From: Trichaptum fuscoviolaceum
Lineage: Eukaryota > Basidiomycota > Agaricomycetes > Hymenochaetales > Trichaptaceae
Direction of reading: 5' to 3'
Assembly: GCA_910574455.1 (NCBI GenBank)
Contig: CAJSYZ010000008.1
Coordinates: forward strand, 4,280,707 to 4,344,706
DNA length: 64,000 nt
The notes below the pieces were generated by a model. The model ran no database searches and was not told the origin of the DNA. It saw only the letters and a list, made by a program, of their open reading frames with translations. Shown one piece after another: positions 10,185 to 20,800 of the stretch. Position numbers and translations under genes: made by a program. Positions within the stretch are counted from its first letter, which is position 1; every line of letters starts with the position of its first letter.

Positions 10185-10507
10185 CCTTATTCTCAGGGTT
10201 GTCCGTCTGCGTACACTACAATGCTTACATTCATCTTGACACGTTATGCCTTTCCCCATACTCTTGACTTCGTTCTTAGTCGAACATTCACGACACCGAT
10301 GTGCATTAATGGCATACATGTTACTCATTATTTTGCATCCTCTTGCACGCTGCGCTTTTACTTGTGACATAGCCTTACAAACACGCCAGACATAGAATGA
10401 TGTTATTTACTGGTAATATGTGTTGGTAGTGTGCAGTAAATATACATGTAGGTACCATTTATATTCAAGTTGTGTCTCATTTAGGCATTTTCAAGTTAGC
10501 TATTTTA
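10185..10507 (+). repeat. unit A, 3' fragment up to the Tc1-like insertion
   Basis: Homologous to unit B 50060-50250 and unit C 54355-54560 (shared words TCCGTCTGC, CATCTTGAC, TTACTCAT). It ends at the target TA (10506-10507) of the Tc1-like element. Confidence 0.6.
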
Positions 10508-10612
10508 CAGTCGTTCCAATAAACCTTGGCACCCCCACTTGGTAACAACTTTTTTTTTCTGTAGACACGTGATGGGACAATCACCTTAAATGGTAGCCAG
10601 AACACAGCCGCA
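10508..10612 (+). repeat. left TIR of Tc1-like element
   Basis: 105 bp matching the reverse complement of 47538-47642, including a T-run (TTTTTTTTT) and the block GTAGACACGTGATGGGACAA. Similarity resumes in a short block (CTCCGCTGGGATT, 10621-10633). Confidence 0.9.
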
Positions 10613-10753
10613 GGTTTAATCTCCGCTGGGATTTGCTGTTGCCGTCAAACCTTCGTAAACTTACTGCATATTCATCTATTTTACTGTTCTCCTCTGTCTC
10701 TCCTTTATAACTTTTCTCTTCTACATTCACACATATTGTTATTCTCATAAGAT

Positions 10754-12533
10754 ATGGCCCGTGGAGATATCCCTCCCCAATATACCACTAATAGTCTCAA
10801 TTTTGGTTCGTTCCCAATTATTTTTAGCTGCTGTACATAGTAATAAATGCACACAAATAGGCCCATTGTCTTCGCAATCACCAGAAACTGTACTTGAGTT
10901 GCTGGCATGCGCTGCAGAGCAATATAATGCTCTTGTTGGTGCCTCCAGCTCTGTGCCCACACCTCAGGCTGCACCTGCCAGTCAGGCTACATCCGTACCA
11001 GCACCCATAGTTCCATCCACCATAACCAACTACGCTCCTTCTCTACCTTCCCCGAAACACATACCCAAAACTCCACCACATACTCATACACTCACTCCCT
11101 CCTCCTCACCATTGCTCAGTCCTGTTCCTGAGCCTGTGCAGACACCAGCACCTGTCAAGAAGGACTTTGAGGTACTTATCAAGATTCAGGTCAAAACCAA
11201 AGGTCGTGCAAAGAAGAAGGCAAAGATCGATGATGCTAAGCATAAGTTTGGTCCGGGTCTATCCAACACAGGACAATCATGGGCAGACTTCCGTGGATTC
11301 ATAGCAAAGGAAGTTGGGGTGAAAGAGGAGTTGTTAGCTGTTGCGAGTATGACGTGGCGTTGGATGAAACCAGCAAACTCGGAGTTGCTGCCGCTTGCCT
11401 CAGAGAATGGATATCTGTCACTTTTGAAGCAGGTGGCAGTATCTAAAGCTAAGATACCATACATCTTTGTCTTCATGGATCCTCCTGCAGACAGCAAGCA
11501 AGAGGTACGCAGTTGCTTACATATCATGCGGACAATCATTTTAACTCAAGTTATTCACAGTCATTGTCTTTGACTGATGATGATAGTGCGGAAGAATCTT
11601 CAATGCGGAAGATATCAACTGCACCAGGAAGTCTTGATCCCAAGCTGCAAGACATTGCAGAGGACCTCAAGGATACATATTTTGATGTCTGCAAGGACCA
11701 TCCAGGGCAATCCTGCTTTCATCATCGGCCTCTCAACTGTCACTTTATTCTTGACAGAGTCAAATTACTTGTCTGGGCTAAGGACATTGTAAGTAGTGAT
11801 TTTAATCATTATGTGTTAGTCTAACTTTGGGCCAAAATAGATTCTTGGAAAGGCAACGAAGACCAAGCCTCCACTGGGATCTAATCACTTTCAAAAGGAG
11901 AAGGCACTCGCTGTTGAGAAGAAACACTCTGCCAGTGATATGCATCCAAATGAAAGTGCTTTAGTCTCCGCCTCACCCAGAAGAATTGAACGTGCTCCTT
12001 ATAATGGAGAAGCTCAAATTCCGCCTCATTCTCGCACTGTTCTGCCTTCGTTGGAGCTGACGCATAGCAATATGCATTCTCCATATTCATTCTTCCCACC
12101 ATCATATCCAGGCTACCCGCCCATGCCTACAATACCCTACCCCTATTCAGCACCCTATCATGGTTATCCGCCACCACACTTTCCACCCATGTCCCCACAT
12201 GCAAATACCACAATATTCCCTCCTATTGATCCACGACTACATCAACCAAGACATGGATCTTCAACAGCAAATCCATTCTCTGCACCTGTTGTAGGCCCGG
12301 CTGACAGGTCTTCTCCACCACCACCTGCAAGCACATCAATTAAAGAGATGTGCGAGCTCTTTGGACTAGAACCAGAGTTTGGTGCACGCCTTCAGAAACT
12401 GAAGTTCAGAATTGGTGATAACCTTTCAATCTTGGGTGAAGAAGACTGGCGAAAGGTTGGATTTGATAAGCTAGAGTGGGACAGGGTTCTAACTGCTTAT
12501 CGCCGTTACAAACATACATTTTCTGACGTCTAA
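10754..12533 (+). CDS. transposon passenger gene: Pro-rich protein with C-terminal SAM-like domain
   Basis: Function unknown. Four exons (10754-10805, 10861-11504, 11561-11788, 11841-12533) with GT-AG introns give exactly 538 aa. Residues 1-50: short N-terminus with a helix (ETVLELLACAAEQYNAL). 50-120: Pro/Ser/Thr-rich linker. 120-225: a conserved-looking alpha/beta block starting FEVLIKIQVKTKGRAKKK and ending KIPYIFVFMDPP, possibly ubiquitin/PB1-like. 230-308: a Cys/His-containing block (DHPGQSCFHHRPLNCHF, then VWAKDI). 330-465: second Pro-rich linker with many Pro/Tyr repeats. 474-538: SAM-like helical domain (MCELFGLEPEF ... LGEEDWRKVGF ... YRRYKHTF). From memory, Agaricomycete genomes hold many hypothetical proteins with a similar HF...VWA block. 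The start ATG at 10754 is chosen because it splices in frame. It sits about 140 bp inside the TIR, so it probably moves with the transposon. No disruption seen. Confidence 0.72.
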
Positions 12534-13296
12534 TTCCTCTTTATATCTGTTTATTGACGCCTAACATTCATTATAATGTATATATATCATAGCCTGCATT
12601 GTATATAGTTTTATACTCAGTGCATCTGTTGCCTCAAGCTATTATGAGGACCAGTTTGCACTATAATTTATCCTGTTTTCATGTAATATTACCTGCCAAC
12701 CGAGTTTGCCAACTTGAACGTGACTGCGTGAACGACGCGCTCCGTTCACACAGTCGAGTAATTATTAGCTAAGCCACATCCACTATCCACCTCTCTCTCA
12801 CCTGTACTTCATGCTGGAAAACATAGGGAGAACAGCGTGGTCAAGCGGGGCATTTTTTGCTCTATAAAGCGTGGCTTTGAACCTGCGCCTGCTTGGCCAT
12901 GTAGACCGTTGATTTCATCCCGGACACGCGGTCGTGTTATCCTTTTGCAATCCTCATGTTTTGCAGTCCAAAACAACTCGGACACACTCTCTGCTATTTG
13001 TTCCCTTGGTTTCACTATTTCATCACGGAGTCCAAGCCTCTCAAATAGCTCTTGCAAGTTCAATGAACAATATCATACAGCAATGATGTCAGAGTCGCCT
13101 GTTTCTTACGACAAACAGCCCTCAACGTGCACTCAACATGTTATTTTGTCAGATAGCCAGCGGACCGTCGATCAAACGGAACAATCGAATCAGATTGCGT
13201 CCTTGTCATCACCCACCCCAACAGCGCAGCTGACGACGCAAGGGCAGACATCGACAGCGTCTGCAACGGCCCGAGAGGCGACGGTCCAGGACCCAT
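12534..13296. other. no supported gene
   Basis: AT-rich 3' flank of the passenger gene, then GC-richer sequence with a weak open frame (12837-13364) that is probably the degraded 5' part of the pseudogene that follows. Confidence 0.4.
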
Positions 13297-13920
13297 ACTA
13301 CGGCAATGGTCGATATGCCTCCGCAGCACTTCATCCTGGCAGACTTCGACTCCTTCAACAGTAGAGAACATCTTGACAATGACGCCATCTGCCGAACTAC
13401 AGCTCTCCGTTCTAACGCCCAAATTCAAGTTGCCCGCGCCAGGCAAACAATCGCGCAAGTCTTCTGAATCATCGACAAACTTCGGCACGACTAGACACCC
13501 ATCTTCTTCCGTGGTTTCAAGTACCAGGCAATCCACATCCTTGCGCCGCGCAGGTCTCCCCGCTGCTTGGATGAATGGATCTTCTTTGCCTGGCGAGAAG
13601 AGTTCAGGGATGACGCGCTCTTATACCGTCTCAAGCTATTCGCCGCCGCAACTTCCTGTAACCTCACCCCACCCAGCTACAACGCCTCGTATGACTTGCG
13701 ATGCTCTGACAACAAGCAGCAAATCGGCCAACGCTATCGCAGGGCGAAGTAGAGGAGTGCAAATGGTATCTGAAATGCGAGCGCGTGTCCGCAATCTGGA
13801 ACAGACATTGCACACGCGCGTACCCAGAATACGAACGAGCAGTATATCCGGGAAGAAGGCGGAATCCTCCACAAGTGCCGCAACGAATTAGCTAGGGATG
13901 AACTCAGCCACTTCAGAAAG
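13297..13920 (+). pseudogene. decayed gene of unknown family inside the Tc1-like element
   Basis: Read across three frames, the stretch encodes a coherent hydrophilic protein: YYGNGRYASAALHP, then ADFDSFNSREHLDNDAICRT, FKYQAIHILAPRR, DEWIFFAWREEFRDDALLYR, CKWYLKCERVSAIWNRHCTR, and finally YIREEGGILHKCRNELARDE down to a TGA near 13918. It is broken by a frame change near 13338, in-frame TGA and TAG codons near 13464 and 13488, a TAG near 13750 followed by a frame change, and another frame change near 13835. I cannot name the family. It may be a third passenger gene or a separate insertion; no terminal repeats were found around it. Confidence 0.5.
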
Positions 13921-14896
13921 CAGCTCGAAGGGTACTTTGAAGAGGCGGAGTGAGGACTTGGAGGCAGAAAGACGAAAGCGCCATCTAATGCAGGGCCAAA
14001 GAATCGAAGGCGGACACTTCTGGGTGTGTTCTGATCGCGTCGCGGAGAACACTGTGTCTAGTGATTGGGAGCGAGACCAGGGTCCAGCAGCGCACATCCC
14101 GAGCTACCCGAGATACCAGTCTGTCCCACATTTGATGACCTGTGCGAATGGTCGACGTAGCAGACAACGCTAGTTCGCTCACCTACCTTTCGAAGATTCA
14201 GTCTGATGGAGGAATCAATGAACCTGACACCAACGAAAGAGCAAGAACGGCGGCGACTATCTTCATCACCCTTCAGTCTCAACGATAACAAGTCTTCTAG
14301 TACTCAAGTCTTCTAGTACTCAATTGACAGACGCGAACCTGGGAAAATCTGGCATATGTTGGCCCCAGTCACGGCTTTCCGAGATGGACGCGATAGTACA
14401 AGTACTGTATCTACTACCAGTTCCATCCCAACTCTAACATCGCGTCCTGCTGCGCCCACTTTCTTGCCAGTACCATCTGCAGGAATTTCTGGATCCGTGT
14501 TTCCTACAATGAAATGCTCTACCGGTCCAGCATCTAAACGATCTCTATTGGGAACCAGCACTGCGAATAATTCTCCGACTTCACTTCATCCACCCAATGC
14601 GACCACCGTCCGCGCTTGGTCAGAGTCGAATGGGCAGATCCAGGAAAAGTACGGGAGATGAAGCTCCTGCGGTCCCTACTGCTAGAGATGCTGTCCGCCC
14701 TTTATGATTTATCCATACAAAAGAAGTCGACAAGGCAGTCCCTGTCCGAGAAGGAGAAGCCCAGCTGGTTCAACGAGGTGCAATTGGGGGGCAGCAGCTA
14801 CTACGGCCAGGCACAAGGCTTGTCACAACGACTAGTATATCTCAACTTGAAAGTGCAGTATATAGTAAAGGGTAAGGCTGAAAGCTCTATTGTTTA
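13921..14896. other. no supported gene
   Basis: A Ser/Thr-rich open frame (14356-14661) and a direct repeat CAAGTCTTCTAGTACTCAA (twice, 14290-14325) are the only structures seen. It may be the 3' part of the pseudogene or of its host insertion. Confidence 0.35.
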
Positions 14897-17800
14897 TTAC
14901 ATGTATCCAGAATGAGCAAACCAGCCTTTTGCCTTCTCTGCAGTGACAGTGCCACATGCCTCTAATAAATCTATCTCCGGATGATCACTGCGAGCTAACT
15001 CTCTCCAATGCCTTCTAATCCAGTACTTGACTGTATAGCTGTCAGTATACCAGAAGTATAGTGCAGGACAGAATAGACGCACTGCAGCTAAAGCTTTCTT
15101 CAATAGGGTTGAAGTCTGGTGAATATGGAGGGAGAAATCGCACTATACACCCTTCAATGCTGTGTTAGTTCTCCATCTTTGACACCAAAGCAGTCGTAGC
15201 ATACCATATGCTTCTATTGCCTCCACCAGCTCCTCAGACTTGTGAATAGCACAGTTGTCATGAATTAAAACACTGCGATCCTGCGGGAACCGATTCATCT
15301 TTGGTAACTGCGTATATTGGAATAGTAAGTATCTTATCATGGACAAGATTGTATAAAAAACCCACCACTTCCTCCAGAATATAATCAATAAATTCAACAC
15401 CATCAACAGATCTGTCACGATGTGACATATCCCTCTTCCCCTTTGGGGCGCATCCCGGGGATTTCCCCGAATCCCGCCGGGATATCTTGCCCTTGGGAAA
15501 TATCCCGGGGCATTCCCTTCGGGATCTCTCCCTTTCGGGATTTATCCCGGGTTCTTACCTTATGGACTTTCCCGAAGTCTCTTTCCCCTCATTCTCTTGT
15601 CTTTCCTCATGTTCCCCACCTGTTTCCCTCATTCCTCCTTCATTACTCCGATTTACCAATGCCCCTACACATGTCCTGTCACTCCTTTGTTATTCCTTTC
15701 CAATTCCTGTCTTAGTCTTACATGTGTGAGGCCTCATTGCCTACCGCATTGCCCACATCCCCGATTTTCCCACGCTTCCGGAATCCCGGAATCTCTGTCC
15801 TTTCTCTATATAAACCCATAGCATTTGTACATAGATACCTTGACTCGAATATCATAAGTCTTTGGGCCTAGCTAGTGGCCAGGCTTTCGAGATCCACCAT
15901 GCCTTTGTCTTGTCTCCAAATCTAGCTTGCTTGTTGTCTAGTGCTCTAGACTATCTTTTGTGTTTGACCCGGACGTCTCGAGCCTTGCGCGGGAGCACCC
16001 CGAAGTCCCCTCGTCGTCGGTCACCTTTGTCGGATGCCGGAAGCCCCGGATCCTGGTTATACTCGCCTCTCGTCTCTCGTCTCTGTTCTCTTTGCTTCAC
16101 TCTTAGATTCGATCTCGCAGGACATCATGTCTTGATAGGCATGATCTCATTTGTTATGATAGACAAGACACCACAAGGCATGCATCGGGTCCAAGCCTGA
16201 CAAGATCCTTCAACAACACGTGTTCCAATGTATCCATCGACTGTAATGGCTGCAATAATACTATAGCGAGTGCCCCGAACAAATTTTGCACCTGTTGCAG
16301 CTTTCATCCCTCTGGGAGCACGTCCAAATCGCCTGTAGATTGTTCTATCATCCTTGCTGCTTTCATCAACAAAAACTGTCGAGATCCCGGGCTCCTTTTC
16401 TCATTTCCCGCACTTTCCCGCCAAGGATCCCGACATGAGCAGACAAACCCGCGGGGAGAATCCCGCCATTGGATTCCCCGCGCGAAACCTCATTCCCGAA
16501 TCACACGATCCCATGCTCACGTGACGTATCCCGCACCACCGTCCCGGCAACCATGCACGCATACACACACTCATTTACGACGACCCGCCACGGCACACGT
16601 ACATTCACTTATCAACATACGCTCATTAATCCGTTAGTACCTCAAGGTGACGACCTGCAACAGTCTGGCATACCTAGTCTGGCTAGTCGCGGCCCCGGAC
16701 CGGACGCTGACGTCCACGGACAGGCCGTAGCCATCTGGAGAGACGGGATAGACATGCCTAGCAGTGCGGTCGTAGCATGTATCGTTTGTAGTAGATAGGT
16801 GCGCATTGCGCAAGGACACTTAGCGTAGATTAACTATACAGTCTTTACGAAGTAGATAAATAGCTGTAGGCATCGTAAGGAGCACCCCACTTTTGACCTC
16901 TTGTGGAGTGCTTCCTTAGGTGCGATCTCTCTCTTTTCTCCTGTGTAGTTAGTTGCGCAATACTTACTTGTGGAGTGCTTCCTTAGGGATCCGCTTACTT
17001 GACGTTCAAAGCAGTGAAGAGTCCTAGCTGGCCTTGAGAATCCCGCGACGCGCCTGGATAGAATCCCGCGCGTTTCCCGCCTGAATTCCCACGCTCGTTC
17101 CCAGTCGCGAATCCAGATTCCCGAACGCGGGTTCTTGTCGCGAATTCCAGTTTCCCGAAACTGTTTCCCGCTACAATTCCCGACGGTCGTAACATTAGGT
17201 CAAAAGTCCTGGCTCACCGCCGCTCGGACTCGACACCCTCACGCTCTTTACTTCTACCCCCGCACCCATACCGCCGACCCGCGATGTCGTCCCACCAGGA
17301 ATGGGGAGGACTCGCAGACACCTTCGCTTTCCCGTCCCCTAGCTCCTCGATGGAGGAAGACAAACTCCAGCCCATCCTTGATCGCCTCGACACCCTCGAA
17401 AAGCGCTACTCCAAGCTAGTCAACGAACACAATCAGGTCCAGAACACAGTCGCCCAGCTCAAACACGCCAACCGGGCGTTAGAAGCCCAAATCGCGAGTC
17501 AGCCCGCCTCCCCGTCTGGGGGCGGAGCAGGGCTCAAGATGAAGCTTCCCGACACCTTCGAAGGCGAACGAGCCAAGCTGGAGAACTGGATTCACCAGAT
17601 TAAGCTCTACCTGTTCGGACAACATCCGGGACTAGACGAAACCCGCAAGGTCGCATTTGCCCTGATGCTACTGCGGGGGCCGGCGCAAGACTGGGCACGA
17701 CCCATTCTAGATCGACTCCAGGACATCCCGACACCGCCAGAAGCCGCCAGCCTGGAGGCCCTGTTCGCCGCCCTTCGCGCCTCTTACGGGGAAATCGATG

Positions 17801-20800
17801 CAGACAAAGCCGCAGCCGACAAGCTGATGCGCCTACGCCAGACAGGAACGGTCGCCGAGTTTGCGTCGCAATTCCGTGCCCTCCAAGCCCTCACCGGGTG
17901 GCCCAAGGACGCAACGACGGATGTCATCTACCTCGACATGTTCCGGAAGGGACTCAAAGACCAGGTTCGCCAGCACATCGCCAGCACAGAGGCGAAGGAT
18001 ATGAAATTCGATGCCTACGTCAACTGGGTTTCCGAGACGGACGAGAAGCTAAGGCTCGCACACGCCTATGGACCAGTATCAAAGCCAGCGGCTACGCCCC
18101 GAAGCAATCCTGGCACCACTAGTTCAGCTCCGCGTACGATCCCGACTGCGGGCGCAAGCTCGACGAAGGATCCCAACGCAATGGAGATTGACAGGGTGCG
18201 CCGGGAGCGCAGGAGTAAGGGACTATGCTACTACTGCGGAGAGAAAGACCATTTGGTGAGCGATTGCCCAACGCGACCGCCATCCCGAAACCTAAAGGCG
18301 ACGAAATCCACGTCCCCGTCGAGCCCATCGCCCCCCGCGCTCCAGTCGTTCGAAGAAACGCTCAAACGTATGGCGGAACAGTACGTCCAGAATGTGCAGC
18401 AGTCCGTGCTACAGAACGCATTCGCCGCCATGACGCCCGCCGCCAAGAACGTTCACAATCCCGAAGCCCCGCCCCCAGCGGATTTTCAGTAGGGTCGTAT
18501 TGCTCAGTCGCGCCCTATACGACCCAGCCGCCCTTGTGGCCGAAGAACTCTCTTAATAATGGTCCCTTGTATTTAACCATCTCTACAATAGACCGTCGTC
18601 TTCGACGACATTTGAAGTTCCCGGTACAGGTTAGCGACGGAAAGACGGATGCCTTAGCCACAGTAATGTTAGACAGCGGTGCGTCGGGAACTTTCATAAA
18701 TTCCCGCTACGTTTCGCGACACGGACTCCAGACCCGGGACTTGGTAATCCCGATACTTTTGCGCAACGCGGACAATTCCCCGAACGCGATTGGACGCATC
18801 ACCAAGGAAGTAGTCCTCAACGTCGAGATGAAGGGACACTTAGAACAGTTGACCATGGCCGTCGCGGATATTGGCGACGACGATATTATCATGGGGATCG
18901 ACTGGTTGCGGCACCATAACCCAACCATTGACTGGACCAACGATGTGGTCGATCTCAACCGCTGCCCGCCCCAGTGTGACAACCAGCAACGCCTGGTCCC
19001 GCTTCCCCGCCTCGCCATAGCAGAAGAAGTCGAGACCCCCTGGGGGCCCGACAGGACCCAGGCCGAATGGGAAGCTGTCCCACCGGGATTTCGGTACTCA
19101 GAAAAATATTGGGACCAGTACCACGACGCCGAGTCCTACTTCGTCACGACGGACGACCATTCCGCGTACAAAATTGCCGCCTCGTACACCCACTCCCAGG
19201 CCATCGCTGAGAAGTCTGCGGTGAAGGAAGGCGAGAAAACCTTCGAAGAACTAGTTCCCCCCGAATTCCGTGAGTTTGCCGACGTTTTCTCGAAAGTTGA
19301 ATCCGAAAGGCTTCCACTGCGCAAGCCGTATGTGTCAGGAATCGCCACGGATTTACTTATTGTTTTCTTTTATTTTCCGTTTACTTATGATTTACTGATG
19401 TTTTTATTTACTTTCGATTCCTGACATCGTACGAGACACTCGTACGGTCTCGTACGGTCAGCGGTACGCGCTCGGTACGAAGCCCGTACGGCGCGTACAC
19501 CTTTGCATCTGTCTGCACACGGGATTATTGTTTCTTTTCATTCTATTCACTAACGGACACCTTTTGGTGCGCTTGGGTTCAAACCCGGCGCGCCAGCGAT
19601 GCTTATTCATCTTTCTATTTGTATTTCAAATTCGGATCGGACCACGGGTCCGTACGGACGGTGGCTTGGAGGAACTGTATAGTTCCTCCTGCGCTTGCCA
19701 AAAGCGCCCGTCCGCCTGAGAAGCACTCCACTTTTGGCCTCTTGTCAAGTGCTTCCCAGGTGACGTTATATTTGTGCTTCTGATGTGTAGAATAGCTTAA
19801 TTGACTTGTCAAGTGCTTCCCAGAGTGTGGAACCGCTTTGCATAGCCGCTGATCGTCCGATTTACATCGTCCGAGGTCCTGAGAACGCATAGAACCACTC
19901 TGTGTCGTAACATTAGGCCAAAAGTCTTTTTTCTCACTACCTCGCGCGAAAAAACTCGTACCGTTCGAACCATTCTGCCGACGCTCGCTTCGCTCGAACG
20001 CCCGTACGATGCAGAACGCTACACCGCCTGTTCCTGCGCCCGGAGGCCCTCCTGGAGCGCCCCCCGTCGCACCCGTGCAGGCACCCGTACCCCCACAACC
20101 CCCAACTATGGATGAGGCGACTCAGGCTATGCTGAACCAGTATATGGCCCCCTGGAGGGAGCAGATCGATCAGTTGCTTCAGCAGAATGCATACTTGAAG
20201 GGAGCGCTCGAAACGCGCGTCGCCGAACCGCGCGGTACGAAGGGTCCGAAGATTCCACCCCCAGGATTGTTTTACGGCCCCAAGGGCGATGCCGCGGACA
20301 AGGACAAGCTTTCGTACGAAGCTTGGTCCGGTCAGGTACGGAACTACATCTCTATGCGCCCGCACGAGTTCCCGGACAAGCGTACGAAGTGCCAGTTCGC
20401 TGCGACTTACCTTCGAGGCCCTGCAGACGAGTGGGTGCGTCCCTACATGGACTCGATCCACAAGGGCGAGCCGGTCGCCATTTTCAACAAGTTGGACACT
20501 TTCTTGGAGTCTCTGGCTGCTGGATATGGTGAAGCTGATGCTGTTGCTGCAGCTGAGAACGAAATTATGGCTCTCAGGCAGACTGGAACCGTGGCGGAGT
20601 ATGCGGCTCGCTACAGGGCTCTCAAGGTCAAGACCAAATGGGTTGCTGACGATAAACCATGGATTGCTTGGTTCCGGTACGGACTTTCGAACCGTTTTCG
20701 TACGGACCTGACGCTCAAGAAGATGCCTGAGGACTTTGATGGGTATGTGAAGGCCTGTTGTGTCTACGATGATGAGCTGCGAGCCATCCGTGCCACAACT

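Noticed and set aside
10705..10974. Minus-strand open frames over the start of the passenger gene
   Set aside because: Opposite a well-supported spliced gene; no domain or splice support.
12690..14880. A separate transposon between the two Tc1 genes
   Set aside because: I looked for terminal inverted repeats and target duplications at both sides and found none convincing.
15422..15821. Three overlapping Ser/Pro/Phe-rich open frames
   Set aside because: Fully inside the solo LTR bounded by AGATC duplications; low-complexity composition.
16469..16798. 109-codon open frame repeated at 46210-46539
   Set aside because: It lies within the E1 LTRs; only the 3' copy partly overlaps the Pol C-terminus in another frame.
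19528..19719. 63-codon open frame with a hydrophobic start, repeated exactly at 25272-25463
   Set aside because: Both copies lie inside the E2 LTRs; duplication is due to the LTR, not to a gene family.
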